From: Falsigemmobacter intermedius
GTDB taxonomy: Bacteria; Pseudomonadota; Alphaproteobacteria; Rhodobacterales; Rhodobacteraceae
Reading direction: 5' to 3'
Assembly (NCBI RefSeq): GCF_004054105.1
Contig: NZ_SBLC01000008.1
Coordinates: 100,001 to 164,000, forward strand
DNA length: 64,000 nt
In this document: positions 1 through 10,591 of the stretch, in pieces
Position numbering within the stretch: position 1 is the stretch's first letter
Layout: the number at the start of each line of letters is the position of its first letter
The notes under the pieces: model-generated
Told to the model about the DNA's origin: nothing
Database searches by the model: none
What the model saw: only the letters and a program-made list of their open reading frames with translations
Made by a program: the position numbers and the translations under genes

Positions 1-506
1 GCTTTTTCCTCAATGGTCTTGAGGATGCCAGCGATGTTCGCCGCAGGCGCGCCGATCGCACCAGCGATGTTGGCAGCAGGTGCACCGATGCACGAAACGA
101 TCTGAGCGATGAGCTCTTCACGCGACGGCATAGCTGCAACGGCTTTAACACCAGCCTGGTCGAGAACCGTTTCGCCCATTGCACCGCCGAGAATCACGAA
201 CTTGTCGTTTTTCTTGGCATATGCTTCGCAGACCTTCGCCGCAGCGACCGGGTCTTCCGAATAAGCGAAAGCAGTCATACCCTTGAGCAGAGTGGCCATA
301 CCCGCTTGGGGTTTGCCTTCAAGGGCGATCTGAGCGAGCTTGTTCTTGGCGACGCGTACACCACCGCCCACGGAACGCATGTCCGCGCGCAGGGCCTGCA
401 TCTGAGCAACCGTCATGCCTTCGTAGTGGGCAACCACTACGACGCCAGAGCTTGCGAAGATCTGGCCGAGGTCCTCAACCAGTTGTTCTTTCTGGGCTCT
501 ATCCAC
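1..506 (-). CDS. rplJ: 50S ribosomal protein L10, 3' end cut by window edge
   Basis: L10 forms the base of the ribosomal stalk on 23S rRNA and carries the L7/L12 dimers. The start is a GTG at 504-506 ([10 protein letters not shown]) with GGAG about seven bases upstream, which fits far better than any internal ATG. About 168 codons are visible and the usual length is about 171, so only a few C-terminal residues lie outside. The C-terminal part carries the Ala-rich tandem GAPAANIAG repeat that leads to the L12-binding helix. It follows rplA after a 250-bp leader, and rplL would be expected just beyond the left edge. Confidence 0.95.
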   Translation of the reverse strand, partial: MDRAQKEQLVEDLGQIFASSGVVVVAHYEGMTVAQMQALRADMRSVGGGVRVAKNKLAQIALEGKPQAGMATLLKGMTAFAYSEDPVAAAKVCEAYAKKNDKFVILGGAMGETVLDQAGVKAVAAMPSREELIAQIVSCIGAPAANIAGAIGAPAANIAGILKTIEEK

Positions 507-756
507 AGGTTTACTCCAAGTTTGGGGATTTCTCCCCGGCTCGTTTTCGCCACCACCTTTGTGGGATGGCAGCGGTCGGGTCCGTGAGGGTCCCGGTCAG
601 ATCACCCGAGGCAAGGCCTCCGGCTCCGTTCCCGTTTCCCATCTCAGGAAGGACATTAAGCGTATGGGTCATACGCACCCTCCGTCTCGGACAGGACGGG
701 GCGTTTCCGCCCCGTCTCCCTGAACTCTTGCGAGTCAGGAATTCTTTTGCCGTGAC
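507..756 (-). promoter_or_regulatory. rplJ leader, probable L10 autoregulatory region
   Basis: This 250-bp gap between rplA and rplJ is long for a ribosomal operon and holds no plausible gene. In bacteria the rplJ 5' leader usually binds the L10-L12 complex and represses translation. The position matches, and several short GC-rich complementary segments are visible, but I did not fold it or match the kink-turn consensus. The role is therefore inferred from location. Confidence 0.55.
695..716 (-). terminator. GC-rich hairpin between rplA and rplJ
   Basis: A perfect 9-bp stem (GACGGGGCG/CGCCCCGTC) with a TTTC loop lies 41 bases after the rplA stop. There is no T-run on the minus-strand side, so partial attenuation or an mRNA-processing or stabilising hairpin is more likely than full termination. 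Confidence 0.45.
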
Positions 757-1452
757 TTACTTCGAAGTCGAGGCGAGGTCAACGCTTACGCCCGGACCCA
801 TGGTCGAAGCAAGCGAGACTTTTTTCAGGTAGGTGCCTTTTGCGCCGGCCGGTTTCGCTTTGACAACTGCGTCCACGAAGGCGCGGATGTTTTCTGCGAG
901 TTTGTCAGCCTCGAACGAGACTTTGCCAACGCCGCCGTGGATGATACCGGCTTTTTCGACTTTGAACTGCACTTCGCCGCCTTTAGCGTTCGAAACTGCG
1001 GTTGCAACGTCCATGGTCACGGTACCGACCTTCGGGTTCGGCATCAGGTTGCGCGGGCCGAGGATTTTGCCCAGGCGGCCAACCAGCGGCATCATGTCCG
1101 GGGTCGCGATGCAGCGATCGAACTCGATGACACCTTTCTGGATGGTCTCCAGCAGGTCCTCTGCGCCAACGATGTCTGCGCCGGCTGCTTTAGCTTCATC
1201 AGCTTTGGCGCCACGGGCGAAAACAGCGACGCGCACGGTTTTACCGGTGCCGTTCGGCAGACCAACAACGCCGCGGACCATCTGGTCTGCGTGACGCGGG
1301 TCAACGCCGAGGTTCAGCGAGATTTCGACGGTTTCGTCGAATTTCGCCGAAGCGGCTTTCTTGATCAGTTCAACGGCTTCTTCAACGGTGACGTTGGCTT
1401 TGCCTTCAAACAGAGCGCGGGCGGCAGCGGTGCGTTTTGCAACTTTGGTCAT
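757..1452 (-). CDS. rplA: 50S ribosomal protein L1
   Basis: L1 binds 23S rRNA at the E-site stalk and in many bacteria represses its own operon. The 231-aa protein starts at [12 protein letters not shown], matching the usual L1 start, so the upstream in-frame extension ([10 protein letters not shown]) is rejected; it would overlap rplK. The conserved L1 core motif [14 protein letters not shown] is present. It begins 5 bases after the rplK stop, so translational coupling in the L11-L1 pair is likely. Confidence 0.97.
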   Translation of the reverse strand: MTKVAKRTAAARALFEGKANVTVEEAVELIKKAASAKFDETVEISLNLGVDPRHADQMVRGVVGLPNGTGKTVRVAVFARGAKADEAKAAGADIVGAEDLLETIQKGVIEFDRCIATPDMMPLVGRLGKILGPRNLMPNPKVGTVTMDVATAVSNAKGGEVQFKVEKAGIIHGGVGKVSFEADKLAENIRAFVDAVVKAKPAGAKGTYLKKVSLASTMGPGVSVDLASTSK

Positions 1453-1457
1453 TACAA

Positions 1458-1910
1458 TCAGCCCTTCACTTCGATGCCGCACGACTTGGCGGAGCCAACG
1501 ATGATCTGCATTGCTGCTTCGATATCGTTTGCCGACAGGTCTTTCATTTTTTGCTCAGCGATCGCACGGACCTGAGCAACGGTGACGGTGCCCTGAACGT
1601 GACGGCCCGGCTTCGGCGAACCCTGCATACGGGCGCGCTTGCCCTGCGGCTTCAGACCAGCTGCTTTTTTCAGCAGGAAGGAGGCCGGCGGGGTTTTCAG
1701 CTCAAGCGTGAACGACTTGTCTGCAAAGTAAGTGATGACGACCGGAGTCGGTGCGCCCGGCTCGATGTCGGCCGTCTTGGCGTTGAATTCTTTCACGAAC
1801 GCCATGATGTTCAGGCCGCGCTGACCCAGCGCCGGACCGACCGGCGGCGACGGGTTGGCTTGCTGAGCCTTCACCTGCAGCTTCAGCTGCCCCATAATCT
1901 TCTTGGCCAT
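1458..1910 (-). CDS. rplK: 50S ribosomal protein L11
   Basis: L11 is part of the GTPase-associated centre and is needed for the RelA stringent response. The 150-aa protein has the N-terminal signature [20 protein letters not shown] and the C-terminal 23S-binding domain ending in [13 protein letters not shown]. It lies downstream of nusG on the same strand with a 94-bp gap and directly precedes rplA, as in most bacteria. Confidence 0.97.
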   Translation of the reverse strand: MAKKIMGQLKLQVKAQQANPSPPVGPALGQRGLNIMAFVKEFNAKTADIEPGAPTPVVITYFADKSFTLELKTPPASFLLKKAAGLKPQGKRARMQGSPKPGRHVQGTVTVAQVRAIAEQKMKDLSANDIEAAMQIIVGSAKSCGIEVKG

Positions 1911-2004
1911 CTGGCCCTCTCCTTATCACTGTGCTGCAGGATTATCCGGCAGCAAGTTTAGCGGTCGGGCGGCCCGGATCTCTCCGTCCGCCTCCCGCGC
2001 ATCC

Positions 2005-2541
2005 TCAGATCACCTTGGTGACCTGAGTGAATTCCAGCTCAACCGGGGTCGCCCGGCCGAAGATCGAGACGGTCACTTTCAGACGCGAAGCGGCCTCATC
2101 GACCTCCTCGACCATACCGTCGAAGCCCTCAAACGGACCCTCGTTCACTTTGACGCGCTCGCCGACCTCAAAGCGGATCAGGTTGCGCGGAGCGACCTCA
2201 CCCACCGTCTCGGTGCGGTTCAGCATCCCGTTCACTTCCTCATCCCGCATCGGCATCGGGCGGCCCTGCGGACCCAGGAACCCGGTGACGCGGTTGATCG
2301 AGGTGATCAGGTGATAACCACGGTTCGACATCTCCATGTGCACCAGCACATAGCCCGGCATGAAGCGACGCTCAGAAGTCACTTTCTTGCCGCGACGAAT
2401 CTCGATCACCTCTTCCGTGGGGACCAGAACTTCGTCAATTTCATCCTGCAGACCGGCGTCCGCAACGGCGGTACGAATCTGTTCGGCGACCTTTTTCTCG
2501 AAGTTCGAGAGGACGCTCACCGAATACCAGCGCTTTGCCAT
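2005..2541 (-). CDS. nusG: Transcription termination/antitermination factor NusG
   Basis: NusG binds RNA polymerase and couples it to Rho or to the ribosome. The start chosen is MAKRWYSVSVLSNFEKK, the classical NusG start, rather than the ATG three codons upstream, giving 178 aa. The NGN domain covers about residues 1-115 (motif FMPGYVLVHM). The C-terminal KOW domain has GERVKVNEGPFEGFDGMVEE. It lies between secE and rplK, the normal order. Confidence 0.96.
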   Translation of the reverse strand: MAKRWYSVSVLSNFEKKVAEQIRTAVADAGLQDEIDEVLVPTEEVIEIRRGKKVTSERRFMPGYVLVHMEMSNRGYHLITSINRVTGFLGPQGRPMPMRDEEVNGMLNRTETVGEVAPRNLIRFEVGERVKVNEGPFEGFDGMVEEVDEAASRLKVTVSIFGRATPVELEFTQVTKVI

Positions 2542-2709
2542 GCGTGTCACCTGTCGCTAAATCCGGAAGTCCGGAGTTTGGTCATTCTCAGCCCTGATGG
2601 CTCTTTCGGGAACAAAACCGCGGCGCGCAGGCGAATCGCTCGCACGCCGCTGTCCGGAAGTTCCGGCCCCTTCTATCGAAGCAGAGGCCTGATCGCAAGC
2701 CGTTCCGGC

Positions 2710-2907
2710 TCAGGAAAACAGGCCCAGAAGCGCACGCAGCCCGAGGTTGATACCACTGTCGACCATGAAGAAAAACACAGCCGCGATGGTGGCCAGGATA
2801 AAGACCATAACGGTCGTCAGCGTGACTTCACGACGGTTCGGCCAATGGATCTTGCCGATCTCGTTGCGGGTCTGCTGAATAAACTGTGCCGGGTTGGTCT
2901 TCGCCAT
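2710..2907 (-). CDS. secE: Preprotein translocase subunit SecE
   Basis: SecE is the small essential partner of SecY in the inner-membrane protein channel. The start at MAKTNPAQFIQQ gives a 65-aa single-span protein, the short form typical of alphaproteobacteria. It has the amphipathic segment RNEIGKIHWPNRREV followed by one membrane helix at about residues 28-52. An upstream in-frame ATG would add an atypical 19-residue extension and is rejected. nusG follows after a 168-bp gap with no visible gene. No tRNA-Trp or tuf gene lies upstream, unlike the common tuf-trnW-secE order. Confidence 0.93.
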   Translation of the reverse strand: MAKTNPAQFIQQTRNEIGKIHWPNRREVTLTTVMVFILATIAAVFFFMVDSGINLGLRALLGLFS

Positions 2908-2978
2908 GATCTGCCTCTGGTGTCCGCAATAAGGCCAGATAGGCCGAAGACGCGGCAAATTCAAGCGAAGACCCCGCT

Positions 2979-3812
2979 TCAGCCCTTTGCAATCACCCAG
3001 TCGAGTGCCCCAACGGGCAGCAGACGGCGGCAGATCGCCATGATCCAGGTTGGCGTGGTGACAAAATACCGCGCGCGGGGCCGCGCAGATTCGGCGGCAT
3101 GAATAAGCGCCTTCGTCACATCTGACGCCGGACGCTCAAAAGCATCCTTCTGCGCCCCCTCTGCCAGATAAAGCCGTGCGACCAGCTCGCGCTCATACTC
3201 TGCCGCCCGGACGGAGGACCGCCAGTCTATCCAGCGCTCAAACCCCGGGATCTGATTGACCCGAAACCGGCTCGTCACCGGCCCCGGCTCGATCAGGCTC
3301 ACCCGGATCGGCTCACCGCGCATCTCCAGCCGCAGCACATCCGTCAGCCCCTCCAGCGCATGTTTGGAGGCCACATAGGCCCCCCGCCAGCGCCGCGGCA
3401 CAAAGCCCAGAACCGAGGAGACCGTCACAATCCGCCCGCCCCCTGCCGCCCGCATCAAAGGAATAACCGCCCGCGTCAGCTCATGAGTGCCGAAAACATT
3501 GGTGGCAAAGACCTCCTCAAGCGCCCCGCGCGGCAGATCCTCAACCGCACCCGGTATGGCAAAACCGGCATTGTTATAAAGCACATCCACCCGCCCGCCG
3601 GTGCGCGCGCCCACCTCACCAATCGCCGCGGCAATACTTTCAGATCTGGCAATATCGAGCACAAAGCTCTCAAAGCCTTCCGCCTGCAGCCGCGCCACAT
3701 CCGCCTCGCGCCGACAGGTCGCCAGCACCCGCCATCCCCGCGCCCGCATCGCCCGCGCGCCGTCATAGCCAATACCCGAGGAGGCCCCGGTGATCAGAAT
3801 AACACGCTCCAT
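2979..3812 (-). CDS. Short-chain dehydrogenase/reductase (SDR family)
   Basis: A 277-aa NAD(P)-dependent oxidoreductase of the classical SDR type. It has the Rossmann glycine motif TGASSGIG near the N terminus, the NNAG motif (YNNAGFAIPG), a catalytic Ser in VTVSSVLG and a YVASK active site. The start MERVILITG is preceded by a purine-rich GGGAGG; a longer reading into the upstream repeat element is rejected because it adds low-complexity sequence. The substrate cannot be told. It resembles the stand-alone short-chain reductases often found in Rhodobacteraceae and lies on the same strand as secE with only 71 bases between. Confidence 0.85.
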   Translation of the reverse strand: MERVILITGASSGIGYDGARAMRARGWRVLATCRREADVARLQAEGFESFVLDIARSESIAAAIGEVGARTGGRVDVLYNNAGFAIPGAVEDLPRGALEEVFATNVFGTHELTRAVIPLMRAAGGGRIVTVSSVLGFVPRRWRGAYVASKHALEGLTDVLRLEMRGEPIRVSLIEPGPVTSRFRVNQIPGFERWIDWRSSVRAAEYERELVARLYLAEGAQKDAFERPASDVTKALIHAAESARPRARYFVTTPTWIMAICRRLLPVGALDWVIAKG

Positions 3813-3873
3813 CCGCGTCCCCCGCTGCTGCCTCCCGCCGCTATGCCACCCTGCCCGCCCCCCTGAAAGCCCC

Positions 3874-3920
3874 GACTTTGGCTTTTTCCAAATACTCCGC
3901 GGTCCGGGGCAGCGCCCCGG
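3874..3920 (+). repeat. Dispersed GC-rich intergenic repeat, copy A
   Basis: The copy reads GACTTTGGCTTTTTCCAAA, then TACTCCGCGGTCCGGGGC, then a short CCGGGGC-ag-GCCCCGG hairpin. Copies at 11648-11693 and 41955-42004 have the same arrangement: a TTTGGCTTTTT box, an ATACTCC box and a GC hairpin. This copy lies between the divergent SDR and metH genes, where it cannot be a simple 3' terminator of a neighbouring gene. Confidence 0.8.
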
Positions 3921-3982
3921 CGCTCCGCCACTCAGCGCCCCCCCTGCCTCCACAGGTCAGGCAATCTCCCACACCAGCCCTC

Positions 3983-3999
3983 TGAATGAGCAGAATTCA
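3983..3999. promoter_or_regulatory. Inverted repeat in the metH upstream region
   Basis: TGAAT and ATTCA separated by seven bases, inside an AT-rich stretch about 100 bases before the metH first gene. The TGAA...TTCA pattern superficially recalls LysR/MetR-type sites, but the spacing differs from the enterobacterial MetR box. It is at best a candidate operator. I see no SAM-, SAH- or B12-riboswitch core in the leader. Confidence 0.25.
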
Positions 4000-4095
4000 T
4001 ATAAACGTTGTGATCTATGAATTTCACATTCAGCCGCCTCTGGCCTATATGCATGAAGGACCAGGCCCGGCCTCTGACTTGCTGCAAGGTGATCC

Positions 4096-5136
4096 ATGCA
4101 AATCTTCCAACTGCCCCGCACGGCTGCCTTCGGGCAGCTGGAACGCCTTGCGCGTGAGCGTATTCTCATCCTCGACGGTGCCATGGGCACCCAGATCCAG
4201 GGCCTTGGCCTCTCGGAAGAGGATTACACCGGTCACGGCTCCGGCTGCGCCTGCCGCCATCACTCCGACCGGCCCCAGAAGGGCAACAACGATCTGCTGA
4301 TTCTCAGCCAGCCCCAGGCGATTGAAGAGATCCACTTCAAATATGCCATGGCCGGCGCCGATATCGTGGAAACCAACACCTTCTCCGCCACCACCATCGC
4401 CCAGGCCGATTACGCCATGGAAGAGGCGGTCTGGGATCTGAACTATGAAGGCGCCCGCGTCGTGCGCCGCGCCCTCGACCGCGCCACTGCGATTGACGGC
4501 AAACCGCGCTTCGTCGCCGGGGCCGTGGGCCCGACGAACCGCACCGCCTCGATCAGCCCGGACGTCAACAACCCGGGCTACCGCGCCGTCAGCTTTGACG
4601 AACTGCGTGTGGCTTACGGCCAGCAGGTCCGCGCCCTGATCGCCGGGGGCGCCGATCTCATCCTCATCGAGACGATCTTTGACACGCTGAACGCCAAAGC
4701 CGCCATCTTCGCTACCTTTGAAGCCTTTGCCGAACACGGCCAGCGGCTGCCGATCATGATCTCGGGCACCATCACCGATGCCTCGGGCCGCACGCTGACC
4801 GGCCAGACCCCCACCGCCTTCTGGCACTCGGTCGCCCACGCCCGCCCCTTCTCGGTCGGCCTGAACTGCGCGCTCGGTGCCTCGGCGATGCGGCCGCATA
4901 TCGCTGAGCTTGCAGGCGTCGCCCCCACCCATATCTGCGCCTATCCCAACGCCGGTCTGCCCAACGCCTTTGGCCAATATGATGAAGGCCCCGAAGACAC
5001 CGCGCGCCAGATCGCCGGTTTCGCCGAAGCGGGCCTTCTGAACATCACCGGCGGCTGCTGCGGCACCACCCCTGACCACATCCGCGCCATCGCCGAGGCC
5101 GTGGCCCCCTTCTCCCCGCGTGAGGTAAAAGCCTGA
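4096..5136 (+). CDS. metH1: Methionine synthase, homocysteine-binding module (split MetH, part 1)
   Basis: A 346-aa homocysteine S-methyltransferase domain. It binds zinc-activated homocysteine and would accept a methyl group from cobalamin carried by the partner protein encoded next. Zinc ligands are visible as C258 (GLNCALGA) and C321-C322 (GGCCGTTP); the N terminus has the DGAMGTQIQ motif. In E. coli this is the first third of a single MetH of about 1,227 aa. Here it is a separate gene whose TGA overlaps the next ATG by one base (TGATG), so the two are translationally coupled. A stand-alone betaine-homocysteine methyltransferase is less likely given the partner. Confidence 0.9.
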   Translation: MQIFQLPRTAAFGQLERLARERILILDGAMGTQIQGLGLSEEDYTGHGSGCACRHHSDRPQKGNNDLLILSQPQAIEEIHFKYAMAGADIVETNTFSATTIAQADYAMEEAVWDLNYEGARVVRRALDRATAIDGKPRFVAGAVGPTNRTASISPDVNNPGYRAVSFDELRVAYGQQVRALIAGGADLILIETIFDTLNAKAAIFATFEAFAEHGQRLPIMISGTITDASGRTLTGQTPTAFWHSVAHARPFSVGLNCALGASAMRPHIAELAGVAPTHICAYPNAGLPNAFGQYDEGPEDTARQIAGFAEAGLLNITGGCCGTTPDHIRAIAEAVAPFSPREVKA

Positions 5137-7832
5137 TGACCACCCCTTACCTGCGCCTCTCCGGTCTTGAGCCCTTCGTTCTGACGCCCGACATCCCCTT
5201 CGTGAACGTAGGCGAGCGGACGAATGTCACCGGCTCGGCCCGCTTCCGCAAACTGATCACCAACCGCGACTATGCCGCCGCGCTCGAAGTGGCCCGCCAG
5301 CAGGTCGAAAACGGTGCGCAGATCATCGACATCAATATGGATGAGGGCCTGATCGACTCGCAGGCCGCGATGGTTGAATATCTCAACCTCGTGGCCTCTG
5401 AGCCTGATATCGCCCGCGTTCCGGTGATGATCGACAGCTCCAAATGGGAGGTGATCGAGGCCGGTCTGAAATGCGTCCAGGGCAAGGCCATCGTCAACTC
5501 GATCTCGCTGAAAGAGGGCGAAGATCAGTTCCGCCATCACGCCTCGCTCTGCCTGGCTTACGGCGCTGCCGTCGTCGTCATGGCCTTTGACGAACAGGGC
5601 CAGGCTGACAGCTATCAGCGCAAAATCGAAATCTGCGCCCGCGCCTATAAGATCCTCACCGAAGAGCTGTCCTTCCCGCCGGAAGACATCATCTTTGACC
5701 CCAACGTCTTTGCCATCGCCACCGGCATTGAAGAGCACAACAACTACGGCGTCGACTTCATCGAGGCGACCCGCTGGATCCGGCAGAACCTGCCCCATGC
5801 CCATGTCTCGGGCGGTGTGTCGAACCTGTCGTTCTCCTTCCGCGGCAATGAGCCGGTGCGCGAAGCCATGCATGCCGTCTTCCTTTATCACGCCATTCAG
5901 GCGGGGATGGATATGGGCATCGTCAACGCGGGCCAGCTGGCGGTCTACGACCAGATCGACCCCGAACTGCGCGAGGCCTGCGAGGACGCCGTGCTGAACC
6001 GCCGTGCCGATGCGACGGAGCGTCTGCTGGAGGTGGCCGAAAAATACCGCGGCACCGGCGGCAAAGAGGCCAAAGAGCGCGATCTCGGCTGGCGTGACTG
6101 GCCCGTCGCCAAACGGATTGAACATGCCTTGGTCAATGGCATCACCGAATTTATCGAGGCCGACACCGAAGAAGCGCGGCTGAACTATGACCGTCCGCTC
6201 CATGTCATCGAAGGCCCGCTGATGGCCGGAATGAACGTGGTGGGCGATCTCTTCGGCGCGGGAAAAATGTTCCTGCCCCAGGTGGTGAAATCCGCCCGCG
6301 TGATGAAACAGGCCGTCGCGGTCCTTCTGCCCTATATGGAAGCCGAAAAGCTTGCCAACGGCGGCTCAGGCGAACGCGAGGCCGCAGGCAAAATCCTGAT
6401 GGCCACGGTGAAGGGCGATGTGCATGACATCGGCAAGAACATCGTCGGCGTGGTTCTCGCCTGCAACAACTATGAGATCATCGACCTTGGCGTCATGGTG
6501 CCGCCGCAGAAGATCCTTCAGGCGGCGCGTGAGCATAATGTCGACGTGATCGGTCTTTCGGGCCTCATCACCCCCTCGCTCGATGAAATGGCCCATATGG
6601 CCGCGGAGATGGAGCGTGAGGGCTTTGACATCCCGCTGATGATCGGGGGGGCCACCACTTCGAAGGTGCATACGGCGGTGAAGATCGCGCCGCGCTACAC
6701 CAAAGGTCAGGCCGTTTATGTGACCGACGCCTCCCGTGCCGTGGGCGTGGTCGGTCAGCTTCTGTCACCCGACATGAAGCCCGGCTATGTCGCCGATCTT
6801 CAGGCCGAATATAAAGCCGTGGCCGAGGGCCATGAGCGCGCCGAGCGTCTGAAGCAGCGCCTGCCGCTGGCCGCCGCCCGCGCCAATGCTTTCAAACCCA
6901 CGGGCTTTGCGCCGGTGGCGCCGGGCTTTACCGGTACGAAAGTGATCGCCGACTGGGATCTGGCCGAAATTGCGCGCTACATCGACTGGACCCCCTTCTT
7001 CCAGACCTGGGAGCTGAAGGGCGTCTATCCGAAGATCCTTGAGGACGAAAAGCAGGGCGAAGCGGCACGGGCGCTGTTTGCGGATGCGCAGGCCATGCTG
7101 GCGCAGATCATCTCAGAGCAGTGGTTCAAGCCCCGCGCCGTGATCGGCTTCTGGCCCGCCAATGCGTCGGGCGATGACATCCGCCTCTTCACCGGTGAGG
7201 ACCGCTCGGAAGAACTCGCAACCCTGCACACGCTGCGTCAGCAGACCACCAAGCGCGAAGGCCGCCCCAATGTGGCGCTGTCGGACTTTGTGGCACCGGA
7301 GGGCACGCCCGACTGGATCGGCGGCTTTGTCGTCACCGCAGGCCCCGAGGAGATCGAAATCGCCGAACGCTTTGAAAAGGCCAACGACGATTACGCCTCG
7401 ATCATGGTCAAGGCCCTGGCCGACCGCTATGCCGAAGCCATGGCCGAGATGCTGCATGAGCGCGTGCGCCGCGAGCACTGGGGCTATGCGAAAGATGAAA
7501 GCTACCAGCCGCAGGAGCTGATCGGCGAGCCCTATGCCGGCATCCGCCCTGCCCCGGGCTATCCGGCGCAGCCCGATCACACCGAGAAGGTCACGCTCTT
7601 CAAACTGCTCGACGCCGAGGCTCAGGCCGGTGTTCAGCTGACCGAAAGCATGGCGATGTGGCCGGGCTCTTCGGTCTCGGGTCTCTATCTGTCGCATCCC
7701 GAAAGCTATTACTTCGGCGTCGCGCGGATCGAGAAAGACCAGGCCGAAGATTACGCCCGCCGCAAAGGCATGGATCTGGCCGAGGCAGAGCGCTGGCTGG
7801 CCCCGATCCTGAACTATACCCCGAGCGCCTGA
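5136..7832 (+). CDS. metH2: Methionine synthase, pterin/cobalamin/activation modules (split MetH, part 2)
   Basis: The 898-aa protein supplies the rest of cobalamin-dependent methionine synthase. Residues about 15-280 form the methyltetrahydrofolate (pterin-binding) barrel ([20 protein letters not shown]). Then come the cap and Rossmann B12-binding domains with DVHDIGKN, where H430 is the cobalt ligand. A C-terminal AdoMet-dependent reactivation domain has the signature [12 protein letters not shown] beginning at R804. Added to the 346-aa upstream protein the total is 1,244 aa, close to intact MetH, so nothing is missing; the enzyme is simply cut between the homocysteine and folate modules. 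A GC hairpin follows at 7856. Confidence 0.93.
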   Translation: MTTPYLRLSGLEPFVLTPDIPFVNVGERTNVTGSARFRKLITNRDYAAALEVARQQVENGAQIIDINMDEGLIDSQAAMVEYLNLVASEPDIARVPVMIDSSKWEVIEAGLKCVQGKAIVNSISLKEGEDQFRHHASLCLAYGAAVVVMAFDEQGQADSYQRKIEICARAYKILTEELSFPPEDIIFDPNVFAIATGIEEHNNYGVDFIEATRWIRQNLPHAHVSGGVSNLSFSFRGNEPVREAMHAVFLYHAIQAGMDMGIVNAGQLAVYDQIDPELREACEDAVLNRRADATERLLEVAEKYRGTGGKEAKERDLGWRDWPVAKRIEHALVNGITEFIEADTEEARLNYDRPLHVIEGPLMAGMNVVGDLFGAGKMFLPQVVKSARVMKQAVAVLLPYMEAEKLANGGSGEREAAGKILMATVKGDVHDIGKNIVGVVLACNNYEIIDLGVMVPPQKILQAAREHNVDVIGLSGLITPSLDEMAHMAAEMEREGFDIPLMIGGATTSKVHTAVKIAPRYTKGQAVYVTDASRAVGVVGQLLSPDMKPGYVADLQAEYKAVAEGHERAERLKQRLPLAAARANAFKPTGFAPVAPGFTGTKVIADWDLAEIARYIDWTPFFQTWELKGVYPKILEDEKQGEAARALFADAQAMLAQIISEQWFKPRAVIGFWPANASGDDIRLFTGEDRSEELATLHTLRQQTTKREGRPNVALSDFVAPEGTPDWIGGFVVTAGPEEIEIAERFEKANDDYASIMVKALADRYAEAMAEMLHERVRREHWGYAKDESYQPQELIGEPYAGIRPAPGYPAQPDHTEKVTLFKLLDAEAQAGVQLTESMAMWPGSSVSGLYLSHPESYYFGVARIEKDQAEDYARRKGMDLAEAERWLAPILNYTPSA

Positions 7833-7855
7833 CCCGCCCGGCATGGCGCAGAGAT

Positions 7856-7884
7856 CCGGCCGCTGCAGGCGCTGCAGCGGCCGG
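7856..7884 (+). terminator. metH terminator hairpin
   Basis: A perfect 13-bp stem (CCGGCCGCTGCAG/CTGCAGCGGCCGG) with a GCG loop starts 23 bases after the metH stop. It is followed by TATAATTTGAT rather than a clean T-run. It ends the methionine synthase transcript before tRNA-Ser. Confidence 0.6.
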
Positions 7885-7973
7885 TATAATTTGATAAAAC
7901 CCCGCTTTACGCCTGCGCAGGGATATGCTTAAACCCCTGCAACCAGACGGCTCTTTCAGCGCCGTCAAAGCAC

Positions 7974-8063
7974 GGAAGTGTGGCCGAGTGGTTTAAGGCT
8001 CTGGTCTTGAAAACCAGCGTGGGGGAGACTCCACCGTGGGTTCGAATCCCACCGCTTCCGCCA
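7974..8063 (+). tRNA. tRNA-Ser (anticodon TGA)
   Basis: A class II tRNA of 90 nt including an encoded CCA at 8061-8063. The acceptor stem GGAAGTG pairs with CGCTTCC, and the discriminator is G8060. The anticodon stem-loop is CTGGT-CTTGAAA-ACCAG with anticodon TGA at 8008-8010. The long variable arm GTGGGGGAGACTCCAC and the T-loop GGGTTCGAATCCC are clear. It reads UCA and, by wobble, other UCN serine codons. From 8064 to 8362 I see no gene or other feature. Confidence 0.97.
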
Positions 8064-8362
8064 TTTCCCCCAGCACACTCCGGTTGCGTCTTTCACAGAC
8101 GGTGGTCCCTTGCCGGGCCGCAGGATTTCCGGTGATACGGCGCGGCCCCCGGCCGGAACGCCTGCGCGCCCTGGGGTGCGGCACCGGTATTGTGACTGTC
8201 AGGGCGTGACCGCGGCTCTGCCAGGCCCAACCCGGCCGGAAGAGGTAACCGCCCCAAACGCCGGACCCTTCTGCAAAATCCCGCGTCCTCCGCACTTCAT
8301 CCGCAGTCGTGGCGGGCAGAGACTGCATGTGGAAAATGTTGAAGTCCTCAGACCGCATAATG

Positions 8363-8390
8363 AAAAAGGGCGCCGCAAGCGGCGCCCTTT
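8363..8390 (-). terminator. groEL rho-independent terminator
   Basis: Read on the minus strand, AAAGGGCGCCGC pairs with GCGGCGCCCTTT around a very short loop, followed by a TTTTTCA run. It lies 22 bases beyond the groEL stop. Confidence 0.85.
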
Positions 8391-8411
8391 CTTTGTCCCG
8401 GAGGGGATGGA

Positions 8412-10064
<1,653 letters not shown>

Positions 10065-10120
10065 TCAATTCGTGTTGCAAAGAAAGAAAGGGCGCAGTCA
10101 GGCCGCGCCTGGACGTCAGA

Positions 10121-10408
10121 TCAGGAGAGGATCCCGAGGATGTCGCTTTCTTTCATGATCAGCAGCTCTTCGCCGTCGACGGTGACTTCGGTGCCCGACC
10201 ATTTGCCGAACAGCACGCGGTCGCCTGCTTTGACTGCCGGTGCGATCAGCTCGCCCGAGTCCTTGCGTGCGCCTTCGCCGACCGAGATGATCTCGCCTTC
10301 AGCAGGCTTTTCTTTCGCGGTGTCCGGAATGATCAGACCACCTTTGGTTTTTTCGTCCGACTGGACGCGACGAACCAGCACGCGGTCATGCAGCGGTTTG
10401 AATGCCAT
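10121..10408 (-). CDS. groES: Co-chaperonin GroES (Hsp10)
   Basis: The 95-aa lid of the GroEL chamber, starting at [15 protein letters not shown]. The upstream in-frame extension is discarded because it runs into the 5' leader. The mobile loop that contacts GroEL is the segment around [17 protein letters not shown]. It is the first gene of the groESL operon. Confidence 0.98.
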   Translation of the reverse strand: MAFKPLHDRVLVRRVQSDEKTKGGLIIPDTAKEKPAEGEIISVGEGARKDSGELIAPAVKAGDRVLFGKWSGTEVTVDGEELLIMKESDILGILS

Positions 10409-10446
10409 CTGAGAACACTCCCTTGAGTTCAGATCGGTGCAACTTG

Positions 10447-10473
10447 TTGGCACTCACCAGTGGCGAGTGCCAA
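10447..10473 (-). promoter_or_regulatory. CIRCE operator (HrcA site) of groESL
   Basis: TTGGCACTC-N9-GAGTGCCAA is a perfect 9-bp inverted repeat with exactly nine bases between, one base per arm different from the consensus TTAGCACTC-N9-GAGTGCTAA. It sits just downstream of the promoter hexamers, so the heat-shock repressor HrcA is expected to block transcription. hrcA itself is not in this window. Confidence 0.95.
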
Positions 10474-10484
10474 CCACGTGAAAA

Positions 10485-10513
10485 TAGGTAGTCAGAGCCT
10501 TCCCACCTGTCAA
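10485..10513 (-). promoter_or_regulatory. groESL sigma-70-type promoter
   Basis: On the minus strand a consensus TTGACA (10508-10513) and a TACCTA -10 box (10485-10490) are 17 bases apart, immediately upstream of CIRCE. The perfect -35 box fits a strong housekeeping promoter repressed by HrcA. A heat-shock sigma contribution cannot be excluded. Confidence 0.7.
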
Positions 10514-10591
10514 CACCCGTAACCCACCAAATTTGAGTGGACAGCACCGCTGGCTCTGGCAAGCTTTGCGCGGAACAAAAAAGGCCGTCAG

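Noticed and set aside
498..506. CTATCCACA, close to a DnaA box
   Set aside because: It is a single one-mismatch match inside the rplJ start region, with no cluster or AT-rich unwinding element.
3961..4095. SAM, SAH or cobalamin riboswitch upstream of metH
   Set aside because: The leader is only about 110 bases and none of the conserved core motifs of these classes is recognisable.
7993..8358. Minus-strand frame encoding a protein with AEAVGFEPTVESPPRWFSRP
   Set aside because: This is the well-known artefact of translating the reverse strand of a serine tRNA; the frame covers tRNA-Ser(TGA) at 7974-8063.
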